Assembly (NCBI GenBank): GCA_016721845.1
Contig: JADKHK010000013.1
Coordinates: 558,001 to 622,000 of the forward strand
Length of the DNA: 64,000 nucleotides
Reading direction: 5' to 3'
From: Lysobacterales bacterium
GTDB taxonomy: Bacteria; Pseudomonadota; Gammaproteobacteria; Xanthomonadales; Ahniellaceae
The notes under the pieces are model-generated. The model saw only the letters and a program-made list of their open reading frames with translations. It searched no databases and was not told the origin of the DNA. This document shows, in pieces, positions 15,729 through 24,183 of the stretch (its first letter is position 1; each line of letters starts with the position of its first letter). Made by a program: the position numbers and the translations under genes.

Positions 15729-17396
15729 TCAGCGCGCCGCCGCGATCATTTCCTTCGCGGCGGAACGGGTGGCGCTGGTGATTTCGACACCACCGAGCAT
15801 GCGCGCGATTTCGTCGACCCGCGGCTTGGCTTCCAGCGAATCGATGCGGGTGCGGGTCTGGCCATCGACGACCGTCTTGCGCACAGCGAAATGCTGATGA
15901 CCCTGCGCCGCGACCTGGGCAAGGTGGGTGACGCACAGGACCTGCCGTGTCGATCCGAGTTCGCGCAGCTTGCGCCCGACCACTTCCGCGGTGGCACCGC
16001 CGATGCCGGAATCAACCTCGTCGAACACCATCACCGGCACGTCGTCGGAGCCGATTGCCGCGACTTCGATGGCGAGGCTGATCCGTGCCAGTTCGCCGCC
16101 GGACGCGATCTTGCGCAGCGGTCGTCCCGGCTGGCCCGGATTCGGGCTGACCACGAATTCGACGTCGTCGCGCCCGGACAACGGAAACGCGCGATCATCG
16201 GTCGCCTCGATCTGGATCTCGAACGCGCCCGCGATCGCGAGTTCGCGCAATAGTCCAGTCACGCGTGCGGCGAGCGTGGTGGCGGTGAACCGACGCGATT
16301 CGGAGAGCGCCTTGGCGGCGCGGGTGTACTCGACTTGCGCCGCGTCGCGTTCGCGGCGCAGTGCATCGATGCGGGTGCCGGCATGCTGCAGTCGGTCGAT
16401 TTCGTCGGCGAGTTCGTCGAGTCGCAGACCCAGTTCCTGGGCGGGCACGCGATGCTTGCGCGAGAGTTCGTGCAGCTTGCCGAGCTGCGCGTCGAGTTCG
16501 CCGTAGCGTTGCGGATCGAGGTCCTGGCCCGATCGATAGCGTTCCAGTTCGTTGATCGCCTCGACCACCTGGATGCCGGCCGATTCGAGCAATTCCGCCA
16601 CCGCGGCCAGCGCCGGGTCGAGCTGGGCGAGCTTGCGTGCATCGGTCGCACTGTGCGCGAGCAGGGAGGTCGCCGAGCGATCGTCGTCGCTGTCCAGCGC
16701 GTCAATCAATTGCTGGCTGCCGGAGAGCAGGGTGGCGGCATGCGCGAGTCGGCGGTGGTCGTCGACCAGACGCGCATACGATTCGCCCGGGAGCGCGTGC
16801 TTCTTCAGCTCCTGGTGCTGGAAGCGCAGGTAATCCAGTCGATCCGGATCGCCTTTTTCGGCACCGGCCAGTTCGGCGATCTGCCGATCGATGTCGGCGA
16901 TCTGCCGGGCCGCACGCTGCACATCGTCGATGCGGTCGGGGTGTTGCGCAAATGCGTCGAGCAGGGCGAGCTGGTGTTTGCGCGAGAGCAGGGCCTGATG
17001 TTCGTGCTGGCCATGGATTTCGACCAGGAACGCGGCGGCCTCGCGCAGCACCGCCAACGACACCGGACGATCATTGATCCAGGCGCGCGAGCTGCCGTCG
17101 GCGCGGATCACGCGGCGCAGACGCACGTGCTCTTCGTCGTCGAGTTCCTGTTCGCGCAACCACGCACGGGGGGCGGGCAGGGCGCGCAGATCGAACTCGG
17201 CCGACATCTCGGCGCGTTCGGCGCCGTGGCGGACCACGCCGGCATCGCCGCGACCACCGGCCAGCAGCATCAGGGCATCGACCAGCAGGGACTTGCCGGC
17301 GCCGGTTTCGCCGGTGAGCACGCTCATGCCGGACGCGAAATTCACGTCGGCGCCATCGATGATCGCGAAATCTTTGACGAACAGGGTACGCAGCAT
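15729..17396 (-). CDS. recN: DNA repair protein RecN
   Basis: SMC-like ATPase for double-strand-break repair, 555 aa as in relatives. The N-terminus MLRTLFVKDFAIIDGADVNF leads to Walker A GETGAGKS at about 30-37. A long coiled-coil centre follows (LDRLRYL.. through LSRKHRVPAQELGLRLDELADEI). The C-terminal ATPase half has the ABC signature region SGGELARISLAIEV and Walker B VPVMVFDEVDSGIGG, then VTHLAQVAAQ. Usually LexA-controlled; I found no convincing LexA box upstream. Confidence 0.96.
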   Translation of the reverse strand: MLRTLFVKDFAIIDGADVNFASGMSVLTGETGAGKSLLVDALMLLAGGRGDAGVVRHGAERAEMSAEFDLRALPAPRAWLREQELDDEEHVRLRRVIRADGSSRAWINDRPVSLAVLREAAAFLVEIHGQHEHQALLSRKHQLALLDAFAQHPDRIDDVQRAARQIADIDRQIAELAGAEKGDPDRLDYLRFQHQELKKHALPGESYARLVDDHRRLAHAATLLSGSQQLIDALDSDDDRSATSLLAHSATDARKLAQLDPALAAVAELLESAGIQVVEAINELERYRSGQDLDPQRYGELDAQLGKLHELSRKHRVPAQELGLRLDELADEIDRLQHAGTRIDALRRERDAAQVEYTRAAKALSESRRFTATTLAARVTGLLRELAIAGAFEIQIEATDDRAFPLSGRDDVEFVVSPNPGQPGRPLRKIASGGELARISLAIEVAAIGSDDVPVMVFDEVDSGIGGATAEVVGRKLRELGSTRQVLCVTHLAQVAAQGHQHFAVRKTVVDGQTRTRIDSLEAKPRVDEIARMLGGVEITSATRSAAKEMIAAAR

Positions 17397-17450
17397 GCCG
17401 GAGAGGCTAGCAAAGCCGGGGCCACCGCGTCATCGCGAACCGCGTCGGGT

Positions 17451-18554
17451 TCAATGGCTCAGGCAGCGGTCACGGCCTTCGGCCTTGGCGCGGTACAGGG
17501 CTTCGTCGGCACGATGCAACGCGGTTTCGAGCGGTTCGCCCTCGCGATGCAGGGTCGTGCCCATGGAGACCGTGATCGGCACACCGGTGGCGCGACTGGC
17601 GGCCAGCGACAAGGCGGCGCGCAATTCATCCGGCGCCGGCCCGTCGGGCGCCCAGACCATGGCGAACTCTTCGCCACCGAGTCGACCCACCAGGCCATGG
17701 CCATCCAGACGTGTCAGCACGTCGCCGACGCCGGCGCTCAATGCCGTGTCGCCACTGCGGTGCCCGTGGCGGTCGTTGATCTGCTTGAAATGATCGAAAT
17801 CCAGCATCGCCACGCGCCGCCCCGGCGCGCCGCGCAGCGTCGGCGCCGCCTGTTCGAAGAATGCGCGCCGATTGAGCGCCCCGGTCAGGTCGTCGCTGTC
17901 GGCCAGCCGGCGCAGGGCCGCATGCGTGCGGGAATTGACGATCAGCATGGTGGTGATCATCGCAATCACCGAGATCAACGCGATCGCGAGCGCCATGACC
18001 CCCTGGCGCTGGCTGCGCAGGGCCGATTCCGGTTCGAGGACGAGCGCCGCGAGATTGGCCGCGGCCATCAGCGCATTGATGCCGAGGACCGCGCACATCA
18101 GCAGGACCGGTCCACGCTCGCTGCGATCGTGTCGGCGCAGCGCCACGACGATGCGGACGCTGACCGAGATCAGGACCGCGACCAGGACCAGGCCATAGCG
18201 GAAGGGTTCACCTGCGGGTCCCGCCGGCATCAGGAACTGCAGCACGACCAGGACGGCGATGAGTGCCAGCAGCGAGCGCCAACCGGCGGCATGCCCGAAC
18301 AGTCGCAAGACCGCCCCGGCGATCATCAACACCCCGAGCACCAGCAGGCTGTTGCTCACCGAAACCGGCGGCGAGTAAGGCAAGCGCTCGCGGAAGGACA
18401 GGATCAGCAGGGCCAGGCCGCTCAAGGCCAGCCCGCCCGAATACTCGAACAGGCTGCGCCGGAACAGGCTGGCGGGTGCCAGCGCGGCCAACGTCGAGCC
18501 GTTGGTCAGCAGGATCAGGGCGCTGGCAAACCACAACAGGTCGGAGGTATCCAT
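17451..18554 (-). CDS. Membrane diguanylate cyclase (GGDEF)
   Basis: 367-aa protein with six to seven predicted transmembrane segments in residues 1-215 (DLLWFASALILLTNGSTLAA through VMALAIALISVIAMITTMLIV) and a GGDEF domain after DSDDLTGALNRRAFFEQA. The active site is RLGGEEF, a functional GGDEF variant, with the metal-binding LDFDHFKQINDRHGH before it. No RxxD inhibitory site is evident five residues before the motif. It should make cyclic di-GMP at the membrane. The start at 18554 was chosen by the first hydrophobic segment; the frame continues open upstream only as an antisense shadow of hrcA and grpE. Confidence 0.92.
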   Translation of the reverse strand: MDTSDLLWFASALILLTNGSTLAALAPASLFRRSLFEYSGGLALSGLALLILSFRERLPYSPPVSVSNSLLVLGVLMIAGAVLRLFGHAAGWRSLLALIAVLVVLQFLMPAGPAGEPFRYGLVLVAVLISVSVRIVVALRRHDRSERGPVLLMCAVLGINALMAAANLAALVLEPESALRSQRQGVMALAIALISVIAMITTMLIVNSRTHAALRRLADSDDLTGALNRRAFFEQAAPTLRGAPGRRVAMLDFDHFKQINDRHGHRSGDTALSAGVGDVLTRLDGHGLVGRLGGEEFAMVWAPDGPAPDELRAALSLAASRATGVPITVSMGTTLHREGEPLETALHRADEALYRAKAEGRDRCLSH

Positions 18555-18606
18555 CGTGGCCGATGTTACACAAGCGCGGGCGCCGAATTGACCCTTGCAC
18601 AGTCGC

Positions 18607-18634
18607 ATTGATAGCGTGCCGGGAATCCCCATCT
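18607..18634 (+). promoter_or_regulatory. Candidate heat-shock sigma-32 promoter before hrcA
   Basis: ATTGATAG (18607-18614), 12 bp, then CCCCATCT (18627-18634). The -10 part matches the sigma-32 pattern CCCCATnT exactly; the -35 part is a partial match to CTTGAAA. The transcript would start within a few bases of the ATG at 18645, leaving almost no leader. No CIRCE repeat (GAGTGC-type palindrome) was found in this region. Confidence 0.4.
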
Positions 18635-18644
18635 TGTGTGCATC

Positions 18645-19700
18645 ATGAGCCGCCGCCTTGCCGACCAACTCGATGCCCGTTCGCGACACGTGTTGCGGAC
18701 GCTGATCGCGCAGTACATCCGCGATGGCGAGCCCGTGGGTTCGCGCACGCTGGCGAAGCAGAGCGGCCTCGACCTGAGCCCGGCGACGATCCGCAATGTG
18801 TTGTCGGACCTCGAAGAAGTCGGCCTGATCGCGGCGCCGCATACCTCGGCCGGGCGGATCCCGACGGCCCAGGGCTACCGGTTGTTCGTCGATTCGCTGC
18901 TGCAACTGCAGGCGCCGCGCCCGGACGAGATGGATGCGCTGCAGCGCGAAATCCCGAGCGGCGGCAGCACCCACGAAGTGCTCGGCCGGGTGTCCGGCGT
19001 GCTTAGCCAGCTGACCCATTTCGTCGGCCTGGTGACGGTGCCGAAGCGCGAACAGTTCGCTTTCCGCCAGATCGATTTCGTGCCGCTGGGACCGAATCGG
19101 GTGCTGGTGATCCTGGTGTTCACCGACAACGAAGTGCAGAACCGCGTGCTCGACCTGCCGCGGGCCTATGCACCGAACGAGCTGGAACAGGTCGCGAACT
19201 ACCTGAACCAGAATTTCTCGGGCCTGCCGCTGGACGAGATCCGGCGGCGCATCGTCGCCGAGATGGAGGTGGCACGCGATTCCATCGACCGCGTGTTGCG
19301 TTCGGCCATCGATCTCGCGAATGCCTCGTTCCGCTGCCAGTCGAGCGAAGAGTTCGTGGTGTCGGGCCAGACCAACTTGATGGGACTGTCCGAGATGGCC
19401 AGCGTCGAGCGTTTGCGCGACCTGTTCGAAGCCTTCAATCGCAAGCGCGAGCTCGCCCGCCTGCTTGAAGGCTGCGTGCATGCCGAGGGCGTTCGGCTGT
19501 TCATCGGCGAAGAATCGGGCTATGCCCCGCTCGGGTCCTGCAGCGTCGTCACCGCGCCTTACGGTGCTGACGGACGCATGCTTGGCGTGATCGGCGTGAT
19601 CGGACCCACGCGCATGGACTACGACCGCGTCATTCCGGTCGTGCAGACGACGGCGCGGATCCTCTCGGGTGCCTTGAAGAACGCCGGGCTGGCCCCATAA
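18645..19700 (+). CDS. hrcA: Heat-inducible transcription repressor HrcA
   Basis: Represses chaperone genes by binding CIRCE operators with help from GroEL. The 351-aa product has the N-terminal winged helix (LDARSRHVLRTLIAQYIRDG, EPVGSRTLAKQSGLDLSPAT, IRNVLSDLEEVGLIAAPHTS) and the GAF-like C-terminal domain ending VIGVIGPTRMDYDRVIPVV. ATG 18645 was preferred over a GTG nine bases upstream. It heads the hrcA-grpE-dnaK-dnaJ cluster; a 46-bp gap separates it from grpE. Confidence 0.96.
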   Translation: MSRRLADQLDARSRHVLRTLIAQYIRDGEPVGSRTLAKQSGLDLSPATIRNVLSDLEEVGLIAAPHTSAGRIPTAQGYRLFVDSLLQLQAPRPDEMDALQREIPSGGSTHEVLGRVSGVLSQLTHFVGLVTVPKREQFAFRQIDFVPLGPNRVLVILVFTDNEVQNRVLDLPRAYAPNELEQVANYLNQNFSGLPLDEIRRRIVAEMEVARDSIDRVLRSAIDLANASFRCQSSEEFVVSGQTNLMGLSEMASVERLRDLFEAFNRKRELARLLEGCVHAEGVRLFIGEESGYAPLGSCSVVTAPYGADGRMLGVIGVIGPTRMDYDRVIPVVQTTARILSGALKNAGLAP

Positions 19701-19746
19701 GCCGGTCGGGGCAATCCGGCCGCTGGGCCGAAGCATGGAGAATTCG

Positions 19747-20277
19747 ATGAACCAGGACACGACGCCGGTGGACGGCGACGACTTCGGCGCTTTGCCGGTC
19801 GAGGAAATGGAAGCGCGCATCCGCGATCTGGCGAACCAGCTCGGTGCCGCGCGCGACGAGCAGGTGCGCCTGCTCGCCGAAATGGACAACCAGCGCAAGC
19901 GTGCTGCACGCGATGTCGACAGCGCGCGCAAGTTCGGCGTCGAAAAGCTGCTGAACGACCTGATGCCGGTCTGCGACGGGCTGGAAATGGGCCTGAGCCA
20001 GGGCGGCAGCGATCCGCTCAAGTTGCGCGAGGGCATGGACCTGACCCTGAAGCTGCTGCTCAAGGCCAGCGAGCAGCACGGCCTGAAGCGGCTGCATCCG
20101 GTCGGCGAGGCCTTCAATCCGGAATGGCATCAGGCGATGGCGATGATTCCGTGCGCCGACAAGTCGGCCGGCACCATCATCGACGTGTTCCAGACCGGTT
20201 ATCGCCTGCACGAGCGCCTGATTCGTCCGGCCATGGTCACCGTCGCCGCCGATCCGCTGCCGCCTGAAGACGCCTGA
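19747..20277 (+). CDS. grpE: Nucleotide exchange factor GrpE
   Basis: Dimeric cochaperone that releases ADP from DnaK. 176 aa from the ATG at 19747, which has GGAG six bases upstream; an in-frame ATG at 19735 has no such site. The N-terminal long helix (VEEMEARIRDLANQLGAARDEQVRLLAEMDNQRKR, read in parts) and the C-terminal beta domain (GEAFNPEWHQAMAMI, GTIIDVFQTGYRLHERLIRP) are both intact. It lies between hrcA and dnaK, 81 bases before dnaK. Confidence 0.95.
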   Translation: MNQDTTPVDGDDFGALPVEEMEARIRDLANQLGAARDEQVRLLAEMDNQRKRAARDVDSARKFGVEKLLNDLMPVCDGLEMGLSQGGSDPLKLREGMDLTLKLLLKASEQHGLKRLHPVGEAFNPEWHQAMAMIPCADKSAGTIIDVFQTGYRLHERLIRPAMVTVAADPLPPEDA

Positions 20278-20358
20278 CCCGCCCCCTTGAACCCCGCGTT
20301 CACATCCTCATAACAGCGCCATCCGCCGCAAGGCATTCAAGATTTCCGGAGAGACATC

Positions 20359-22278
20359 ATGGGCAAGATCATCGGTATCGACCTCGGCACCACCAACAGC
20401 TGCGTCGCGATCATGGACGGCGGTTCGGTCCGCGTGATCGAAAACGCCGAAGGTGACCGCACCACGCCGTCGATCGTCGCGTTCGCGAAGGACGGTGAAG
20501 TCATCGTCGGCGCGGCCGCGAAGCGCCAGGGCGTGACCAACCCGAAGAACACCTTTTACGCGGTGAAGCGCCTGATCGGCCGCAAGTTCACCGATGCCGA
20601 AGTGAAGAAGGACCTTGACCTGGTGCCCTATGCCATCGTCGGCCACGACAATGGCGACGCCTGGGTCGGCACCTCTGACGGGCGCCGCATGGCGCCACCG
20701 GAAATCTCGGCCAAGGTGCTGATGAAAATGAAGAAGACCGCCGAGGATTTCCTCGGTGAAGCGGTCACCGAAGCCGTCATCACGGTGCCAGCCTACTTCA
20801 ACGACTCGCAGCGCCAGGCGACCAAGGACGCCGGCCGCATCGCCGGTCTCGACGTCAAGCGCATCATCAACGAACCGACCGCGGCGGCGCTGGCCTATGG
20901 CCTCGACAAGTCCGGCGGCAAGGACCGCAAGATCGCCGTGTACGACCTCGGCGGCGGCACCTTCGACGTGTCGATCATCGAGATCGCCGAAGTCGATGGC
21001 GAGAAGCAGTTCGAAGTGCTGGCCACGAACGGCGACACCTTCCTTGGTGGCGAGGACTTCGACAAGCGCGTCATCGACTTCCTGGTCGAGGAGTTCCAGA
21101 AGGAGCAGGGCATCGACCTGCGCAAGGATCCGCTGGCCCTGCAGCGCCTGAAGGACGCGGCCGAGCGCGCCAAGATCGAATTGTCGACGCTGCAGCAGAC
21201 CGATGTCAGCCTGCCCTACATCACGGCCGATGCCTCGGGTCCGAAGCATCTGACGGTCAAGCTGACGCGCGCCAAGCTCGAAGCGCTGGTCGACGATCTG
21301 GTCAAGAAGACCATCGAACCCTGCCGTACCGCCATGGCCGACGCCAAGATCAAGCCGTCCGACATCACCGAGGTCATCCTGGTCGGTGGCATGACCCGCA
21401 TGCCGCGCGTACAGGCCGCGGTGACCGAGTTCTTCGGCAAGGAACCGCGCAAGGACGTGAACCCGGACGAAGCCGTCGCGATCGGTGCGGCGATCCAGGC
21501 CGGCGTGCTCTCGGGCGCGGTCAAGGACGTGCTGCTGCTCGACGTGACCCCGCTGAGCCTGGGCATCGAAACCATGGGCGGCGTGTTCACCAAGCTGATC
21601 GAGAAGAACACCACGGTGCCGACCAAGGCCTCGCAGATCTTCTCGACCGCCGAAGACAACCAGACCGCAGTGACCGTGCATGTGCTGCAGGGCGAACGCA
21701 AGGAAGCGCGCTACAACAAGTCGCTGGCCAAGTTCGATCTGGCCGGGATCGACGCCGCGCCGCGTGGCATGCCGCAGGTCGAGGTGACCTTCGACATCGA
21801 CGCGAACGGCATCCTGCATGTGTCGGCCAAGGACAAGAAGACCGGCAAGGAACAGAAGATCGAGATCAAGGCCGGTTCCGGTCTGTCGGAAGCCGAGATC
21901 GAACAGATGGTGCGCGATGCCGAAGCGCATCGCGAGGACGACAAGCGCTTCCAGGAACTGGTCGAAGTCCGCAACAAGGCTGATCAACTGGTGCACAGCG
22001 TGCGTTCGGCGCTGAAGGAACACGGCGCCAAGGTGCCGGGCGACCAGATCGGTCGTATCGAGGAAGCGGCGAAGGACCTGGAATCGGTGATGAAGGGCGA
22101 CGACAAGGCCAAGATCGAGTCGAAGATCGCCGCCCTCGAAGCCGCTGCACAGTCGCTCGCCGCCGCCGCCCAGGGCAGTGCCCAGCAGGGCGGACCGGGT
22201 CCGGACGCCGGCGCGCAGGCCCAGAAGAACGACGACGTCGTCGACGCCGAGTTCACCGAGGTCAAGGACGACAAGTAA
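20359..22278 (+). CDS. dnaK: Molecular chaperone DnaK (Hsp70)
   Basis: ATP-driven chaperone, 639 aa. The nucleotide-binding domain starts MGKIIGIDLGTTNSCVAIMDG and contains GRIAGLDVKRIINEPTAAAL and VYDLGGGTFDVSIIE. The linker is VLLLDVTPLSLGIE and the substrate domain follows, with the disordered end carrying DDVVDAEFTEVKDDK, the conserved DnaK C-terminus. No sign of damage. Transcription continues from grpE; a stem-loop follows the stop codon and may attenuate transcription into dnaJ. Confidence 0.98.
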   Translation: MGKIIGIDLGTTNSCVAIMDGGSVRVIENAEGDRTTPSIVAFAKDGEVIVGAAAKRQGVTNPKNTFYAVKRLIGRKFTDAEVKKDLDLVPYAIVGHDNGDAWVGTSDGRRMAPPEISAKVLMKMKKTAEDFLGEAVTEAVITVPAYFNDSQRQATKDAGRIAGLDVKRIINEPTAAALAYGLDKSGGKDRKIAVYDLGGGTFDVSIIEIAEVDGEKQFEVLATNGDTFLGGEDFDKRVIDFLVEEFQKEQGIDLRKDPLALQRLKDAAERAKIELSTLQQTDVSLPYITADASGPKHLTVKLTRAKLEALVDDLVKKTIEPCRTAMADAKIKPSDITEVILVGGMTRMPRVQAAVTEFFGKEPRKDVNPDEAVAIGAAIQAGVLSGAVKDVLLLDVTPLSLGIETMGGVFTKLIEKNTTVPTKASQIFSTAEDNQTAVTVHVLQGERKEARYNKSLAKFDLAGIDAAPRGMPQVEVTFDIDANGILHVSAKDKKTGKEQKIEIKAGSGLSEAEIEQMVRDAEAHREDDKRFQELVEVRNKADQLVHSVRSALKEHGAKVPGDQIGRIEEAAKDLESVMKGDDKAKIESKIAALEAAAQSLAAAAQGSAQQGGPGPDAGAQAQKNDDVVDAEFTEVKDDK

Positions 22279-22303
22279 GTCGCCCGACCTGATGCGAACC
22301 CGC

Positions 22304-22331
22304 AACCCGGATTGTGCGAACAGTCCGGGTT
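22304..22331 (+). terminator. Stem-loop after dnaK
   Basis: Arms AACCCGGA and TCCGGGTT with a 12-base loop, followed by TTGCGTTT. A weak or partial Rho-independent terminator, which would give more DnaK than DnaJ. Confidence 0.55.
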
Positions 22332-22355
22332 TGCGTTTCTAGGCAACGCCACGAC

Positions 22356-22435
22356 GTAGGCTGGGTTGAGCGCAGCGAAACCCGGCAACATCGATTCCAA
22401 ACAAGCTGGGTTTCATTGCATTCAACCCAGCCTAC
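22356..22435. repeat. 80-bp palindromic repeat inserted between dnaK and dnaJ
   Basis: Perfect 14-bp terminal arms GTAGGCTGGGTTGA (22356-22369) and TCAACCCAGCCTAC (22422-22435), with inner arms GAAACCCGGC and GCTGGGTTTC (one G-U). The whole element folds into one long imperfect hairpin. This sequence type (GTAGGxTGGGTTGAGC..CGAAACCC) is a dispersed small repeat found in many proteobacteria. Confidence 0.75.
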
Positions 22436-22464
22436 GCGGCAATTCATCCAGACTGGTCAACGCG

Positions 22465-23583
22465 ATGTCCAAACGCGACTACTACGAAGTGCTCGGTGTC
22501 GAGAAATCGGCGTCGGAGGACGATCTGAAGAAGGCCTATCGCCGGCTGGCGATGAAGCATCATCCGGATCGCAACGACGGCGACAAGGATGCCGAGGCCA
22601 AGTTCAAGGAGGCGAAGGAGGCCTGGGAAGTCCTGTCGGATCCGGCCAAGCGTCGCGCCTATGACCAGCATGGCCACGCCGCGTTCGAACAGGGCATGGG
22701 CGGCGGTGGCGGCGGGTATTCGGATGTCGGCGATATCTTCGGCGACATCTTTAGCGACTTGTTCGGTGGCGGTCGTCGTGGCGGCGGGCAGCCGCGCCGC
22801 GGTGCCGACGCGCGCATCGTGGTCGAACTCGACCTCGAAGAGGCGGTATTCGGCGCCACCAAGGAAATCGACGTGCCCGCGGTCGTCAACTGCGATGACT
22901 GCGACGGCACCGGTTCGCAGGACAAGAAGACCAGCACCTGTTCGATGTGTCGCGGCCGCGGTCGCGTGGTCGCGCAACGCGGCATCTTCCACGTCGAGCA
23001 GGCCTGCCCGACCTGCAGCGGCACCGGCAAGCAGATCGAGAAGCCGTGCAAGAGTTGCCGCGGCCATGGTCGCATCCAGAAGGAAAAGACGCTGGCGGTG
23101 AAAATTCCCGCGGGTGTCGATACCGGCGACCGTGTGCGTCTCGGTGGCGAAGGCCATGCCGGTCCGCCGGGCACGCCGAGCGGCGACCTGTTCGTCGAGA
23201 TGATGGTGCGCGAACACAAGATCTTCCAGCGCGAAGGCAATGACCTTTACTGCGAAGTGCCGATCCGCTTCTCGCAGGCCGCGCTCGGCGGCGAACTGGT
23301 TATTCCGACGCTGGATGGTGACGCCAAGATCAAGGTGCCCGCCGAAACCCAGACCGGCAAGCTGTTCCGCCTGCGCGGCAAGGGCGTGAAGTCGGTGCGC
23401 GGCCATGACCAGGGCGACCTGCTGTGCCGTGTCGTCGTCGAGACGCCGGTGCGCCTGAGCAAGCGCCAGCGCGAACTGCTGGAGGAATTCGAAGCCACCT
23501 TCGACGACGGCAAGGACCACATGCCGCGCCAGACCTCCTGGGTCGATGGCGTGAAATCGTTCTGGGACCGGATGACGTCCTGA
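22465..23583 (+). CDS. dnaJ: Molecular chaperone DnaJ (Hsp40)
   Basis: DnaK cochaperone, 372 aa. J domain: SKRDYYEVLGVEKSASEDDL with the HPD motif at KHHPDRND. A Gly/Phe-rich linker follows (GMGGGGGGYSDVGDIFGDIF). All four zinc-binding repeats are present: CDDCDGTG, CSMCRGRG, CPTCSGTG and CKSCRGHG. The C-terminal substrate and dimer domains are complete. The ATG at 22465 was chosen; the frame is open upstream only through the palindromic repeat. Confidence 0.97.
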   Translation: MSKRDYYEVLGVEKSASEDDLKKAYRRLAMKHHPDRNDGDKDAEAKFKEAKEAWEVLSDPAKRRAYDQHGHAAFEQGMGGGGGGYSDVGDIFGDIFSDLFGGGRRGGGQPRRGADARIVVELDLEEAVFGATKEIDVPAVVNCDDCDGTGSQDKKTSTCSMCRGRGRVVAQRGIFHVEQACPTCSGTGKQIEKPCKSCRGHGRIQKEKTLAVKIPAGVDTGDRVRLGGEGHAGPPGTPSGDLFVEMMVREHKIFQREGNDLYCEVPIRFSQAALGGELVIPTLDGDAKIKVPAETQTGKLFRLRGKGVKSVRGHDQGDLLCRVVVETPVRLSKRQRELLEEFEATFDDGKDHMPRQTSWVDGVKSFWDRMTS

Positions 23584-23655
23584 TCCACGGGCACCACGTG
23601 AATCAGGTGTCGTGATCGGCGTACAGTCGTGCTCCCGTCACCCGTGAGCCCCGCC

Positions 23656-24093
23656 ATGCGCGCGAACCTGCCGATCTCCGAGAGCAGCATCATCCCCGCG
23701 CTGCGGTATCGCAACGCACCGGCCATGATCGACTGGTTGTGCCGTGCCTTCGGGTTCGAGAAGCACGCGGTCTACGAGGATGGCGAGGGCGGCATCGCTC
23801 ACGCGCAACTGCGCTACGGCGGCGGGATGCTGATGCTCGGTTCGGCACGGGATGATGCCTACGGTCGACGCATGGCCGCGCCGTCCGAGATCGGCGGACG
23901 CAATACCCAGGCCCTGTGCGTGATCGTGACCGATGCCGACGCGCATCTTGCGCAAGCGCTCGCGGCCGGTGCCGAAATCGTCGATCCGATCAGCGATCAG
24001 GACTACGGCGGTCGCGGCTACGGTTGCCGCGATCCGGAAGGGCATCTGTGGTGGTTTGGTACCTACAACCCGTGGGCGGCGGCGCTGAGCTGA
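23656..24093 (+). CDS. VOC (glyoxalase/bleomycin-resistance fold) protein
   Basis: 145-aa vicinal-oxygen-chelate protein with two beta-alpha-beta-beta-beta units. It belongs to the YER/PhnB-like glyoxalase group: SSIIPALRYRNAPAMIDWLCRAFGFEKHAVYEDG, GGGMLMLGSARDD, and the end YGGRGYGCRDPEGHLWWFGTYNPW. Glu of the DPEGHLW motif is present, while other metal ligands were not assigned. The start is uncertain: GTG at 23629 is in frame, ATG 23656 gives the usual length. Substrate unknown. It stands between dnaJ and the DUF885 gene with its own short gaps. Confidence 0.85.
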   Translation: MRANLPISESSIIPALRYRNAPAMIDWLCRAFGFEKHAVYEDGEGGIAHAQLRYGGGMLMLGSARDDAYGRRMAAPSEIGGRNTQALCVIVTDADAHLAQALAAGAEIVDPISDQDYGGRGYGCRDPEGHLWWFGTYNPWAAALS

Positions 24094-24183
24094 GACGTGT
24101 CGGTCGCGTGACTTCCCGTCCCTCGGGAGATGGCAGGCGGGTTCGGCGCTGCTAGGCTGCGCTCCCGTTTTCCGGAGCCCGTC

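Noticed and set aside
16335..18611. 758-codon plus-strand frame antisense to recN and the diguanylate cyclase
   Set aside because: Gln/Arg/His-rich low-information translation, typical of an antisense frame in GC-rich DNA.
18555..18644. CIRCE operator before hrcA
   Set aside because: No TTAGCACTC / GAGTGCTAA-type palindrome could be found in this gap or before grpE and dnaK.
17451..20117. 888-codon minus-strand frame spanning the diguanylate cyclase, hrcA and grpE
   Set aside because: Only residues from 18554 onwards form a protein; the upstream two thirds are antisense to hrcA and grpE.
20308..22305. 665-codon open frame antisense to dnaK
   Set aside because: It mirrors the third-codon GC bias of dnaK, has no family resemblance and no ribosome-binding site; a shadow of the real gene.
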